Shown here: in pieces, positions 1-8,748 of the stretch | Layout: each line of letters starts with the position of its first letter | Numbering within the stretch: the first letter of the stretch is position 1 | Assembly: GCF_004359215.1 (NCBI RefSeq) | Contig: NC_090610.1 | Span: 11,300,164 to 11,362,273 of the forward strand | Origin: Bremia lactucae | Lineage: Eukaryota; Oomycota; Peronosporomycetes; Peronosporales; Peronosporaceae | Direction of reading: 5' to 3' | DNA: 62,110 bases | Notes under the pieces: model-generated | Told to the model about the DNA's origin: nothing | The model's database searches: none | What the model saw: only the letters and a program-made list of their open reading frames with translations | Position numbers and translations under genes: made by a program

Positions 1-91
1 CCGGCGAATTAACGCGGCGCGTGCGCTTAGTGCGAGGTTGTGTGGGCGTCTTCGCAGACGACCCACCAACGTGGCCCCTTTTAGGTGGCAT
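1..91 (-). pseudogene. Gypsy-1 antisense accessory ORF, N-terminal fragment
   Basis: An ATG at 91-89 on the minus strand opens MPPKRGHV followed by a Lys/Arg/Thr-rich stretch, and the frame runs off the window edge. The same opening peptide recurs at 2181 (minus), 8749 (plus) and 58188 (plus), always pointing away from an adjacent polypurine tract and LTR. It is therefore the start of the accessory ORF that lies antisense to gag-pol at the 3' end of gypsy-1. This copy keeps ATG, whereas the 8749 and 58188 copies have ATA. Function unknown. Confidence 0.55.
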
Positions 92-209
92 CTTGGGCGC
101 CGTGTATAGAAACACGTGCGCGAGAGTGATCGAGTGAACTAGCGGCGCGTAAAGCTGCTCGCAGTTCCTCTCTCTACTCTGTCGAATTTAAAAATGTAAA
201 TTCGTTCTT

Positions 210-223
210 AAAGAGGGGGATGG
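210..223 (+). other. Polypurine tract, gypsy-1 3' end
   Basis: A purine run (AAAGAGGGGGATGG) abuts the LTR start TGTAACGGG at 224. This is where plus-strand DNA synthesis is primed in LTR retrotransposons. It shows that the LTR to the right is the 3' LTR of a plus-strand element, and so that the neighbouring minus-strand ORF is antisense to gag-pol. Confidence 0.7.
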
Positions 224-953
224 TGTAACGGGCTAGAGTTGCCCTAATGTTACACAGTCCCCATTAAGTACATTTGGTACTTAAGGGGATGGTCAATTAC
301 TAAATAATAGTAATTAGACCCAACACTCGGGTGTGGTGCACATTTGTGACCAACCCTTGTGGATGTGATGCACATGGGTGCATTCACATTAGGAGGGATG
401 ACGCCCAGCGTCATCCATGATGACGGCTAGCGTCATCAGTTACGCGAGGTATCTATAAAGATACGCTCGCAATACATATTAAATGATATCTATAGAGATA
501 TCATTTTAATTGGTAAAAATAGGTATTTGTATTTAATTCTATTAAATATAAATCAGTCTGAAATTTACTACCTACTTGGTAAGTGCGCACGAGGAGACGG
601 ATTACCGCTCCCGTGACGTCACTTCACCAGAGTTCTTAGTGTGTTGGGTGAGGTCGCTTGCGCGCCCACCACAACTACCTCACTGCACGCAAGAGAAGCA
701 GGTGCAAACCGCTTCCTCGCTGTGCTAGGGTGTGTGCTTAAGTAGAGCGTGGCCGCATTACGACGTGCCCGCCTACACTACCGCTCCCGTGACGTCACTT
801 CACCAGAGTTCTTAGTGTGTTGGGTGAGGTCGCTTGCGCGCCCACCACAACTACCTCACTGCACGCAAGAGAAGCAGGTGCAAACCGCTTCCTCGCTGTG
901 CTAGGGTGTGTGCTTAAGTAGACCGTGGCTGCATTACGACGTGCCCGCCTACA
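224..953 (+). repeat. Gypsy-1 3' LTR with 176-bp terminal tandem duplication
   Basis: The LTR runs from TGTAACGGGC (224) to GCCCGCCTACA (777) and matches the reverse complement of the LTRs at 8086-8618, 35124-35650 and 57531-58058. Its last 176 bp (about 602-777) are repeated immediately at about 778-953 with few differences. Internal palindromes of the type GATGACG..CGTCATC lie near 397-440, and there is a TGACGTCA site near 615. Confidence 0.8.
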
Positions 954-1530
954 CCCAATGCGTCGTTTGACATCGAATAACGCCTATGACTGAACGGACG
1001 AAGGTAAGGCCCCGCGAGTAGGTGTGCGAATTCGCCACTCCTAGCGGGCGCCGCCTGCACTGATGAATGCAGGTGGGAATCAATGCTTCCTTGTTGGAAG
1101 CTCCGTGAGTCAGAAATATCAAATCCTCGTCCAGTGGAGAGGTTATTCGAAGAGTTTCGACTCTTGGGAACCGATTGTTGCCCTACGCATTGACGTGCCC
1201 GGCTTGGTGTCTGCCTATGAAAAGCCCGGCTTGGTGTCTGTATATGAAGCACCAGCTGAGGCCTCTTCGCTAGTCTCAGGGACTAGCAGAAGTAGCGTAG
1301 TGAGAAGAAATAGGGGGTACATTACCGCCCATGATTTCTTTCACAAGCAAGCGGGCGAAATGAATTCGCTGCGACCTCTGTTTCATCGCATCCGAAAGCG
1401 GATAAATGCGGCGCGTGAATTCCGCCTCGTACTGGTCGGGCATTTATTTGAACGCAACACGACCGGAATCGGGAAAATACGCCTAAGAAATTTCCCTGAG
1501 CCTTCCATGATTTAAAGACGCCATTAAAGT
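954..1530 (+). pseudogene. Gypsy-1 pol 3' end with chromodomain (fragment)
   Basis: The plus-strand frame at about 1105-1250 reads QKYQILVQWRGYSKSFDSWEP and continues to DVPGLVSAYE. This is a chromodomain of the kind found at the integrase C-terminus of Ty3/gypsy chromoviruses, with the aromatic cage positions Y, W and W present. A 27-bp in-frame tandem duplication (about 1198-1251) repeats PGLVSAYEK. The upstream integrase is absent, because the fragment abuts an older LTR at 953. Downstream the same DNA is read on the other strand as the accessory ORF. Confidence 0.7.
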
Positions 1531-2181
1531 TATGTGCCTCTACAATAGCGCGCTCTAGGATCGACGCCCTCGGCCCGTTGGCACGAGGCCATCGACATGG
1601 AGAGGCATAAGTGGTATGCCACCCGTCACATAGCCACGTTTACTATGACTGGCTTGTGACACCGATCGAGCACGTTCACGTGTCGTCGGCGGAGCTTTAG
1701 GATCCGAATCCTCCATGTCAGAACCATTATGGATAATGGTCCGAGCATAAGGCGTTGTGGTTATACCCAACGGAGAAGCGGCTGCGCCTTTATAGGCAGC
1801 GCTCTCACTAATGGTGCTGCGCTAGCCAGTGCAGACGATAAGACAGCATTAGAAAACTCCGTTGTCTCCATGTTGGGAGCAATGAGTGAAGTTTGGATGG
1901 GCAATCATGCGCCATCATCCTTCCTCATTAGCTCGCTGTCCGCATCACTACTACGAGGTGATGGCAGCGGTATCGACTCATTGTAGTCAAAAAAGAGCGA
2001 CGGATCGATATCCTCACTATGAAAGTGGGATGGATCATTCAGCCCAGTTAACGCGACAGCAAAAGTCTGTAACTCTTGCACTGGGCGACGGCAGCGTGTA
2101 AACGCGGCGCGTGCGCTTCGCGCGTGGTTGAGTGGGTGGCTTCGCAGACAACCCACCAACTTTGCCCCCTTTAGGTGGCAT
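960..2181 (-). pseudogene. Gypsy-1 antisense accessory ORF (copy 2)
   Basis: The minus-strand frame starts at an ATG at 2181-2179. It passes through an acidic Ser/Asp-rich part (SEDIDPSLFFDYNES, near 2000), then PPTTRERARSVSQASHSKRGY (near 1660), then LERAIVEAHNFNGVFKSW (near 1550), with frameshifts between segments. The last part lies opposite the chromodomain. It aligns segment by segment with the plus-strand copies at 8749 and 58188. No known function. Multiple frameshifts make it a pseudogene. Confidence 0.6.
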
Positions 2182-2298
2182 ATTCGGCTCCGTGTAGGAC
2201 ACAGGTAGCAAGAATGAATAAGATAAGTAAGCGGCGCGTAAAGCAGCTCGCTGTTCCTCTGTCCTCTTTGACGAATTTCAAAATGTATTTTTTTTTCT

Positions 2299-2607
2299 TA
2301 AGGGAGGGGTTAACGGGCTAAAGTTGCGTTAAGGTTACACAGCCCCCGTTAAGTACACTTTGTGTACTTGAGAGATGGTCAATTACTCAAGTGATGTAAT
2401 TGTACCTACCACTTGAGTGTGGTTCACATTGTGACCCATCCTTGTGTATGTGATGATCCCTGAGGGCATTCACATTAGCGGGGATGAGGTATCTAGAAAG
2501 ATATGCTCGCAATACATATAGTGTCTATCTACAGAGATGGCATTTTAGGATTAGTTGAAAATAGGAGTGTATATTTAATACGATTAAATATAAATCAGCC
2601 TGAAACT
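2299..2607 (+). repeat. Gypsy-1 polypurine tract and truncated 3' LTR
   Basis: AAGGGAGGGG at 2299-2309 precedes TTAACGGGCTAAAG, a mutated LTR start (TGTAACGGGC in other copies). The LTR similarity runs to about 2607 and then stops, where an inverted LTR begins about 19 bp later. Confidence 0.7.
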
Positions 2608-2625
2608 CGTGGGAGTGCTATCAAG

Positions 2626-3151
2626 TGTATGCGGGCACGTCTTAATGCGGCCACGCTCTACCTTAAGCACACACCCTATCATAGCGAGGAAGCGGTTTGA
2701 ACGATTTCTCTCACGTGCAGTGAGGTTATTGTGGTGGGCGCCTTTGCGACATCGCCAACGCACTTAGTGCTTTGATATACGTGACGTTAGCGGTAATCCG
2801 GCTCCTCGTGCGCACTTATCAGGTAGGAAGTAGTTCTCAGACTGATATATATTTACTTGTATTAAATATAAATCCCTATTTTAATCAATCATAAAATGTC
2901 ATCTCTGTCGATAATCACTAATATATATTGGGAGCGTATCTTTTTAGATACCCCGAGTAGGGTTGACGCTTACCGTCAACCCCGCTAATGTAAATACCCT
3001 CAGGGACATCACATACATAAGAGTGGGTCACAATGTGAACAACACCAAGTGGTAGGTACAACTATATCACTTAAGTAATTGACCATCCCTTAATACACAA
3101 AGTGTACTTAACGGGGATTGTGTAATATTATGGCAACTTCAGCTCGTTACA
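2626..3151 (-). repeat. Gypsy-1 LTR, inverted relative to its neighbour
   Basis: TGTATGCGGGCACG (2626) to CAGCTCGTTACA (3151) is the full LTR in reverse orientation, like 8086-8618. With the LTR at 2310-2607 it forms a large imperfect inverted repeat. No polypurine tract or internal sequence follows on its right, so this is a solo LTR or a breakpoint remnant. Confidence 0.75.
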
Positions 3152-3450
3152 TCTACCCACTATAAATCTCACGACACGCAATTTGCGGTCATTTAAGTAG
3201 TAAGATGCAAAAGGTATTGAGCTGCACGGGTGGTCAAAGATATTAGATTCTCTAGAACTCGTCAATCGGTCGAATTTCTTAGAAGCGCACCATACAATGT
3301 AGCCCCATTGTATGGTGCACTTCTAAACAATATGGAAATTTAAGCCGACTGCTGGAGTTGGGAGGAATCGATTATTTGTCTCCTACGTTGATATGCTTAA
3401 ACTACACCTTCCATTTAAAAATGAAGATCGTGGTATTGCAAGTGTTCTGA
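3152..3450. other. Unassigned spacer containing a strong hairpin
   Basis: I see no gene here. It contains a 21-bp-arm hairpin at 3279-3326. The last part (about 3370-3450) may belong to flanking copia sequence but no frame convinced me. Confidence 0.4.
3279..3326. repeat. Inverted repeat, 21-bp arms, 6-nt loop
   Basis: The arms at 3279-3299 and 3306-3326 are reverse complements with one mismatch that would be a G-U wobble in RNA. It is isolated, AT-mixed and not part of any LTR I recognise. Confidence 0.7.
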
Positions 3451-4218
3451 TAGTTGATAGTAGATATGAGGATGTGGAGATCGGATGTTTTGTGAAGGCT
3501 GCGGTTGAAGACTGTAACGGGTGCCCCGTTACATAAATATTATTTCCTATAAGAGGAATAATAAACATTATTTCCTGAAGGACAAATTATTATCTTTATT
3601 AATTTTGACTTATAGTTCCAATACTACAAAATTTAGTGATGTTGACGCAATAAGACATTAGTTATATTGATTGGTTGGTTTAAGATTTAAATCAACCCCG
3701 CCAATCGTTATAAGATACGATTGGGTAATGCCCAAGTAGGCGCCACACATAGTTTGTTATTAATATCATAGGATCAGTAGTAGATTGAAGGTCGTTCGTA
3801 GGAACTAAATATATTCTAATACAGTTTTACTTTTCCTCTATTCTAAAGCCTTAAGGCTGATCTTTTGTAGCTAAGACTACATAGCTACCTGTAATCCTCC
3901 TCTGCACGTCGTGTACGTGAAGTAACCGAGCCACCCCACCTTCACTGTAATCAGTATAGATTGTCTAGTACTGTTAACAGTACTAGCAAAGGGTGCCCCG
4001 TTACAAAGACGGTAAAAACTGTCTAAAAATATTCTAGATATTGAAATTCTTAACGGCGTCTTGTTGAACATCAGACCACATGATTTTCTATAGGCTAGAT
4101 ATAGCAGTAGAATGCTGCGAGCTATATCTAGCGTATATCTTGATGAATATAGTCTTTATTTTTCTTTCACCTCACAAGGTCAACCTGCACACGGAGACAG
4201 CGATAACTACGTCTAACA
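3451..4218 (+). repeat. Copia-1 5' LTR, split by a solo LTR
   Basis: Segments 3451-3512 and 4006-4218 together match the 3' LTR at 7750-8017 (for example GGCTGCGGTT(A/G)AAGAC and ACCACATGATTTTCTATAG). The 493-bp gypsy-2-type LTR at 3513-4005 sits between them. Without it the LTR is about 270 bp, the same as the 3' copy. Confidence 0.75.
3513..4005 (+). repeat. Solo LTR of gypsy-2 type with 5-bp target duplication
   Basis: TGTAACGGGTGCCCCGTTACA opens the repeat and GGGTGCCCCGTTACA closes it. It resembles the 3' LTR at 26495-27006 throughout. It is flanked by perfect 5-bp duplications AAGAC (3508-3512 and 4006-4010), and the uninterrupted site is visible in the copia-1 3' LTR near 7800. This is a clean insertion followed by LTR-LTR recombination. 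Confidence 0.9.
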
Positions 4219-4230
4219 ATCCTTTAGATT

Positions 4231-4950
4231 ATGAGCCCAAATAACGCATCTCCGGACTACCTTCTTGCCGAGGATAATTATTTCGATTGGGAGTCTAATA
4301 TTCGAATGACGTTGGCGAAGAAGGGTCTACTTGACCCTGTGTTGATCAAGCAAGACAATATCGTTGATGAGTATGGAAAACAGATCAGCCGGGAAAGCCC
4401 CGCAGGGAGGACAGTTGACATGAAAGCTGGCAAAAATCGCGAAATTGGTCAGTGTCAACTACCAGGCAATGATACGAGACGAGACAATTGCTCGTGGAGC
4501 TTGGGATGTGCTCGAGGACTTCTTCAATCGCCGAACGATGCACAATCGCGTTGCGCTGAACCAGAAAGTGAATGAATTAGCTAGCCAGTTGTGGTAATTT
4601 CTTTGATCGCCTTAGGCGGCTCAAGGAATTGTAACGACGCTTGCTGCTGCAAGTGACCCACTAGACGAGCAAAGGCAACTAATTATCTTGCTTGGCAGTC
4701 TCCCAAGGGAACATCATGTGACAATAAAGATCATCGAGTATATCGAAGGGGTTACGATGTTGCAAGCGGTAGAAATACTCAAGTGAGGTAGTATACGGAA
4801 AGCAGAAACGAAGGTACAGATGTAGCGTTTAATTCAACACAACAGCGAAATTGGAGTGCTGCCAAAGCCGCAATCAGATTTCGCGCCAATTTGTTTTAAA
4901 TGTGGCAAAGTTGGCCACAAAGCTGACTGTCGATCGTCAAAGAAAAAGGG
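4231..4950 (+). pseudogene. Copia-1 gag with zinc knuckle
   Basis: ATG at 4231, 12 bp after the 5' LTR, opens MSPNNASPDYLLAEDNYFDW, a copia gag N-terminus of the UBN2/DUF4219 type. The frame breaks after about 114 residues and continues in other frames. Near 4889-4930 CFKCGKVGHKADC is a CCHC knuckle, but the last spacing is H-x3-C instead of H-x4-C, which fits a lost residue. Gag packages the element RNA; this copy cannot make an intact protein. Confidence 0.65.
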
Positions 4951-4979
4951 CTCGAGTCTTGAGTACGTGTTCGCTGTGG

Positions 4980-5710
4980 TTCAGTCCTGAACGTTCACAT
5001 TGGCTATTAGGTAGCGGCGCAAGCGCGCACATGACCAACACGAAATGTCCGACTAGAAAGAAGCAGCTCCCATTACTAACGGTACCAAGATCGTGGTTGC
5101 TGACGGCACGATTTTGACAGCCCAGGCGATGGTACAGTCGAAGTTATTTTTGTTAACGACAGGAAGATCCGTGTAGAAAGGGTATTATACATACCAGGGC
5201 CAGACAAGAATTTACTGGCTGTTTCAAGAATCATCGAAGACGGAATCCAAGTTTCTTTCCGGGATAGCATGTACGAGCTCTCTAAAGGTTGTTGTACGTT
5301 TCTCACACTTCGAAAGGGCAGCTATAGACTCTTCTCGATCATTCGCCTAGACTCTTCTCGATCATTCCGAAGACCGTGCCGCACGCTAATAGAGCTTTGG
5401 AAGTTGTCGTCATTGATAAATTTAGTATTGGACAACTGTGACATGCTCGACTAGGATATCCGTCATTTGGGTCAATTTCTAGAACTATGAAATTTTAAAA
5501 AGGTATTACGCAGGAGGCGTGCATAAAACGAGACCCTAATGAGCTATGCGAAGGGTGCGCTCAAGGAAAAATAACTATGGCTTCATTTCCTCGGAATAAA
5601 GGTGCAACCAAGGTTTAGTCGAACGGCCTTCTTCAATAGATCCACAGTGGCATAGTTGGACCGATTCAGACCAAGGCATACCGAGTTATAAACTTACGAT
5701 CAGGCCGTCT
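4980..5710 (+). pseudogene. Copia-1 protease and GAG-pre-integrase remnant
   Basis: WLLGSGASAHMT (near 5000-5035) corresponds to the copia aspartic protease site WLLDSGASSHMT, with the catalytic Asp replaced by Gly. Farther on WHARLGYPSFGS and LCEGCAQGKITMASFPRNKG are the GAG-pre-integrase signature (about 5450-5610). The sequence stops at SGIVGPIQT, and the DDE integrase core that should follow is absent: 5712 onward is already the acidic linker before RT. A 23-bp tandem repeat (about 5326-5371) lies within the remnant. Confidence 0.6.
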
Positions 5711-5711
5711 C

Positions 5712-7749
5712 GTGATATCTCGCTTAATATCGTTAGATGAACGGATGAACGATCACTACCGCGACACTGAAGAGGCTGAAGAGCTTCCAATTCAAATGCA
5801 TTCCGACATCATCTCAGACGAAGAAGGCATTGTTTCCTTTATTGCTGATTTTACTGTGGATCGTGACATCGACATGAAAAGCGAAGCTTCTGACCAAGAT
5901 GATCAGAGTATTGTGGAATCGGAGCCTATGGCTCTTGTTTAACACACGGTTGCACAGGATAACGAGCCAACTTACTACGGTGTTTTGATGACGCAACTGG
6001 ATCGATAATGCAAACCAATGGAGGGGGAATGACCCCGCATGGAAGAAATTAAAATGCACTTGGTCTTGTTCATAATTGGCAGCAATTTATCCTCGAGTGC
6101 TTCAGAATGCCCTATTACCGGCGTCTAGCCAGATTGACCAGTAATTCTCGCAAAATGTAACAAGGGATGATGCTGCACCGAGATTTAGGCGCCCTAGTCG
6201 GGACGAGGATTTGCTTACGTTCGCCCTGAGTGTCCACGGGGAAGATGGCATTTTGATCCCTCAGTCGTATAGCGAAGCGTTAAATTCACCTCAGTCTACT
6301 GAATGGGAGCGAGCTATGCATGATGAGTTTAAGGCGCACAAAACAAATTTAACTTGGAATATAGTTCGGCTGCCTGCTAGCGCAAATATAATTTGGATCT
6401 AAATGGGTATACAGCATTAAAAGCGATGAGAAAGGTACCATCGTTCGGTACAAAGCTCAACTTGTTGCCAAAGGGTCTCACAGAGCCCGGGTCGTGACTA
6501 CAATTTTACACATGCCCCAGTTATCAATAGCACATCTCTCTGGGTGTTTTGTTCATATGTCAACGAGCTCGACTACGAATTGGAGCAATGTGATGTAAAT
6601 ACAGCTTATTTATGTGACGAATTTGAAGAACGAGTGTACATGGCAATTACGAAAGGCCTCGCTGTCGATGGGAAAAGAGTTATTGCGTGCCAGCTTGACA
6701 AAGCACTTTACGGTCTTAACCAATCAGCGGCGGTGCGGCACAAGCTAATTCGAAAAGCATTTCTACGGCGAGGTTTCACACCACTTAAGTCCGGACCGTG
6801 TAAATTTAATTTTGTGGCATTATATGTCGACGATACGCTCGTTGCAGCTTTATCCAAGCCGATGGTAGAGAAAGTAATCTCAAGCCTCGAAGAAGAGTTT
6901 CGACTCAAGCGACTAGGTGCTGCACAGATTGCCGTGGGGATAAATTCGTCGGGACCGCTCACGCAAGTTGATGAACATACCCACAGCGATATATTAAGGA
7001 CGTTATCGATCGTTATGGACTGGCTAAAGCAAGTCATCAATAAATTCTTGCGAAGTCGCCGCTACACTTCAACAAGGAGAGGATGACGGGCTTGACACTT
7101 CAAAGTATCCATATCGTCCTCTAATTGGCAGCCTGCTACATTTTAGCACAGGTACGTGGCCAGACATTGTGTACATCGTCGGAAATGAAGCAAGTACTGT
7201 GAGCGAGCAACTATGCAGCATTGGAGAGCAAAAAAACAAGGTCATTCATTACCTGGAGGCGACAATAACTCACGGGTTGTTATTTAACAGCAACTCGCAA
7301 CTCTGCAGTTATTCAGACTCTGACTGGGCCTCTGAGATCAATGACCGCCGATCAGTTTCGGGAATTTTGGTGATGTATAATGTTGCTCTTGTAATTTTCA
7401 AGTCGAAAACGCAGAAAGACGTTGCATTAAGTACTGCGGAAGCGGAGTATGTTGCACTTTCAATATGCACCCAAGAAACAATGTAGGTACCTACACTTCT
7501 GAAAGAGATAGGTGTGAAGCATCAAGCTGCAACAACAACTTTTGTTGATAATCAAGCTGCAATCAGCATGACCAAATAGATTGGATATAGTCAACGCTGC
7601 AAACATATCAGCTTGAGATTTCACTACATGCGCAATAAGTTCGAAGAAGAAATCATTAGTCCCGTTTTCGTTCCGACGTCTCAACAGCTTGCCGAATATC
7701 TCGCTTGCCTCGTCACAAGACAGGTATCAACCCCTCGTCTCAGGGGGAT
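5712..7749 (+). pseudogene. Copia-1 reverse transcriptase and RNase H
   Basis: An acidic linker (5712-5942) is followed by RT pieces: SYSEALNSPQSTEWERAMHDE (6260-6330), CDVNTAYLCDEFEERVY (near 6590), KALYGLNQSAAVRHK and FVALYVDDTLVAA, with the catalytic YVDD intact near 6820-6835. RNase H follows with SDSDWASEINDRRSVSGIL and STAEAEYVALS (7310-7465). Several stops and frameshifts separate the parts. It ends at the polypurine-like CAGGGGGAT before the 3' LTR. Confidence 0.75.
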
Positions 7750-8017
7750 TGTTGATGATAGAGATGAGGATATGGAGATCGGTTGTTCTGTAACGGGCTG
7801 CGGTTAAAGACGGTAAAGATTGTCTAGAAAATATGGTTGATATTGAAATTCTAAACAGCATCTGGTTCAACATCAAACCACATGATTTTCTATAGACAGA
7901 TGTAGCAGTAGAATACTTCGAGCTATGACCTAGCGTATATATTGATGAATATCACTTTCCTATTCCCTTTCACCTCAAGAGTTTAACCTGTACACACGGA
8001 GACAACGACGTCTAATA
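7750..8017 (+). repeat. Copia-1 3' LTR
   Basis: Starts TGTTGATGATAGAG after a purine tract (CAGGGGGAT) and ends near GACGTCTAATA. It matches the split 5' LTR and contains the empty insertion site of the solo LTR (GGTTAAAGACGG near 7803-7814). Confidence 0.75.
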
Positions 8018-8085
8018 AACCTTACTGATAAAGTGAATCGTCTGCGCAAGATAGTGCACATGACACCTTGCTCAGAGACGACTCA
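8018..8085. other. Short spacer between elements
   Basis: 68 bp between the copia-1 3' LTR and the gypsy-1 LTR. Nothing recognisable. Confidence 0.5.
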
Positions 8086-8618
8086 TGTAGGCGGGCTCGT
8101 CTTAATGCGGCCACGCTCTACTTACGCACACATCCTAGCACAGAGAGGAAGCGGTTTGACCGTCTGCTTTCGCGTGGAGTGAGGTTATTGTGGCAGGCGC
8201 ATTAGCGACCTCACCCAACGCACTAATTACTCTAGCAAGTGTCGTCACGAGAGCGGGGATCCGACTCCTCGTGCGCACTTACCGAGAAGGAAGTAGATTT
8301 CAGACTGAGTTATAGTTCATCGCATCAAAAATATAAATACCTTTACTGCCAATCAAAAATGTCATCTCTGTAGATCACACTAATAGGTATTGCGAGCGTA
8401 TCTTTCTAGATATCTCGCGTAACGGATGACGCTAGGCATCATCCCTCCTAATATGAATGCACCTATGTGCACCACATACACAAGGGTTGGTCACAAATGT
8501 GAACCACTCCCGAGTGGTGCGTCTAATAACTTATTTTAAGTAAATGATCATCCCCTTAAGTACACCAAGTGTACGTAACGGGGACTGTGTAACATTAGGG
8601 CAACTTTAGCCCGTTACA
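8086..8618 (-). repeat. Gypsy-1 copy I 3' LTR
   Basis: TGTAGGCGGG...TAGCCCGTTACA on plus (TGTAACGGG...CCTACA on minus), 533 bp. The bases right after it (8619-8634) read on minus as AAAGGGGGGGG, a polypurine tract. This fixes the LTR as the 3' LTR of a minus-strand element. Confidence 0.85.
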
Positions 8619-8748
8619 CCCCCCCCTTTAAGAACGAATTTACATTTTAAAATTCGTCATAGAGGTGCGAGGAGCTGCGAGCAGCTTTACGCGTCGCTAT
8701 TTCTCTCATTTACTTTAGCGACCTGTGTTTTCATACACGGCGCTAAAC

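Larger units (their letters stand above)
3451..8017 (+). mobile_element. Copia-1: Ty1/copia retrotransposon, defective
   Basis: A plus-strand Ty1/copia element bounded by related LTRs (3451-4218, interrupted, and 7750-8017). The order is gag, CCHC knuckle, protease, GAG-pre-integrase domain, (integrase core missing), reverse transcriptase, RNase H, which is the copia order. It is dead: protease catalytic Asp is Gly, the integrase core is deleted, and there are many stops. About 4.07 kb remains after subtracting the inserted solo LTR. Target duplications were not identifiable. Confidence 0.8.
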
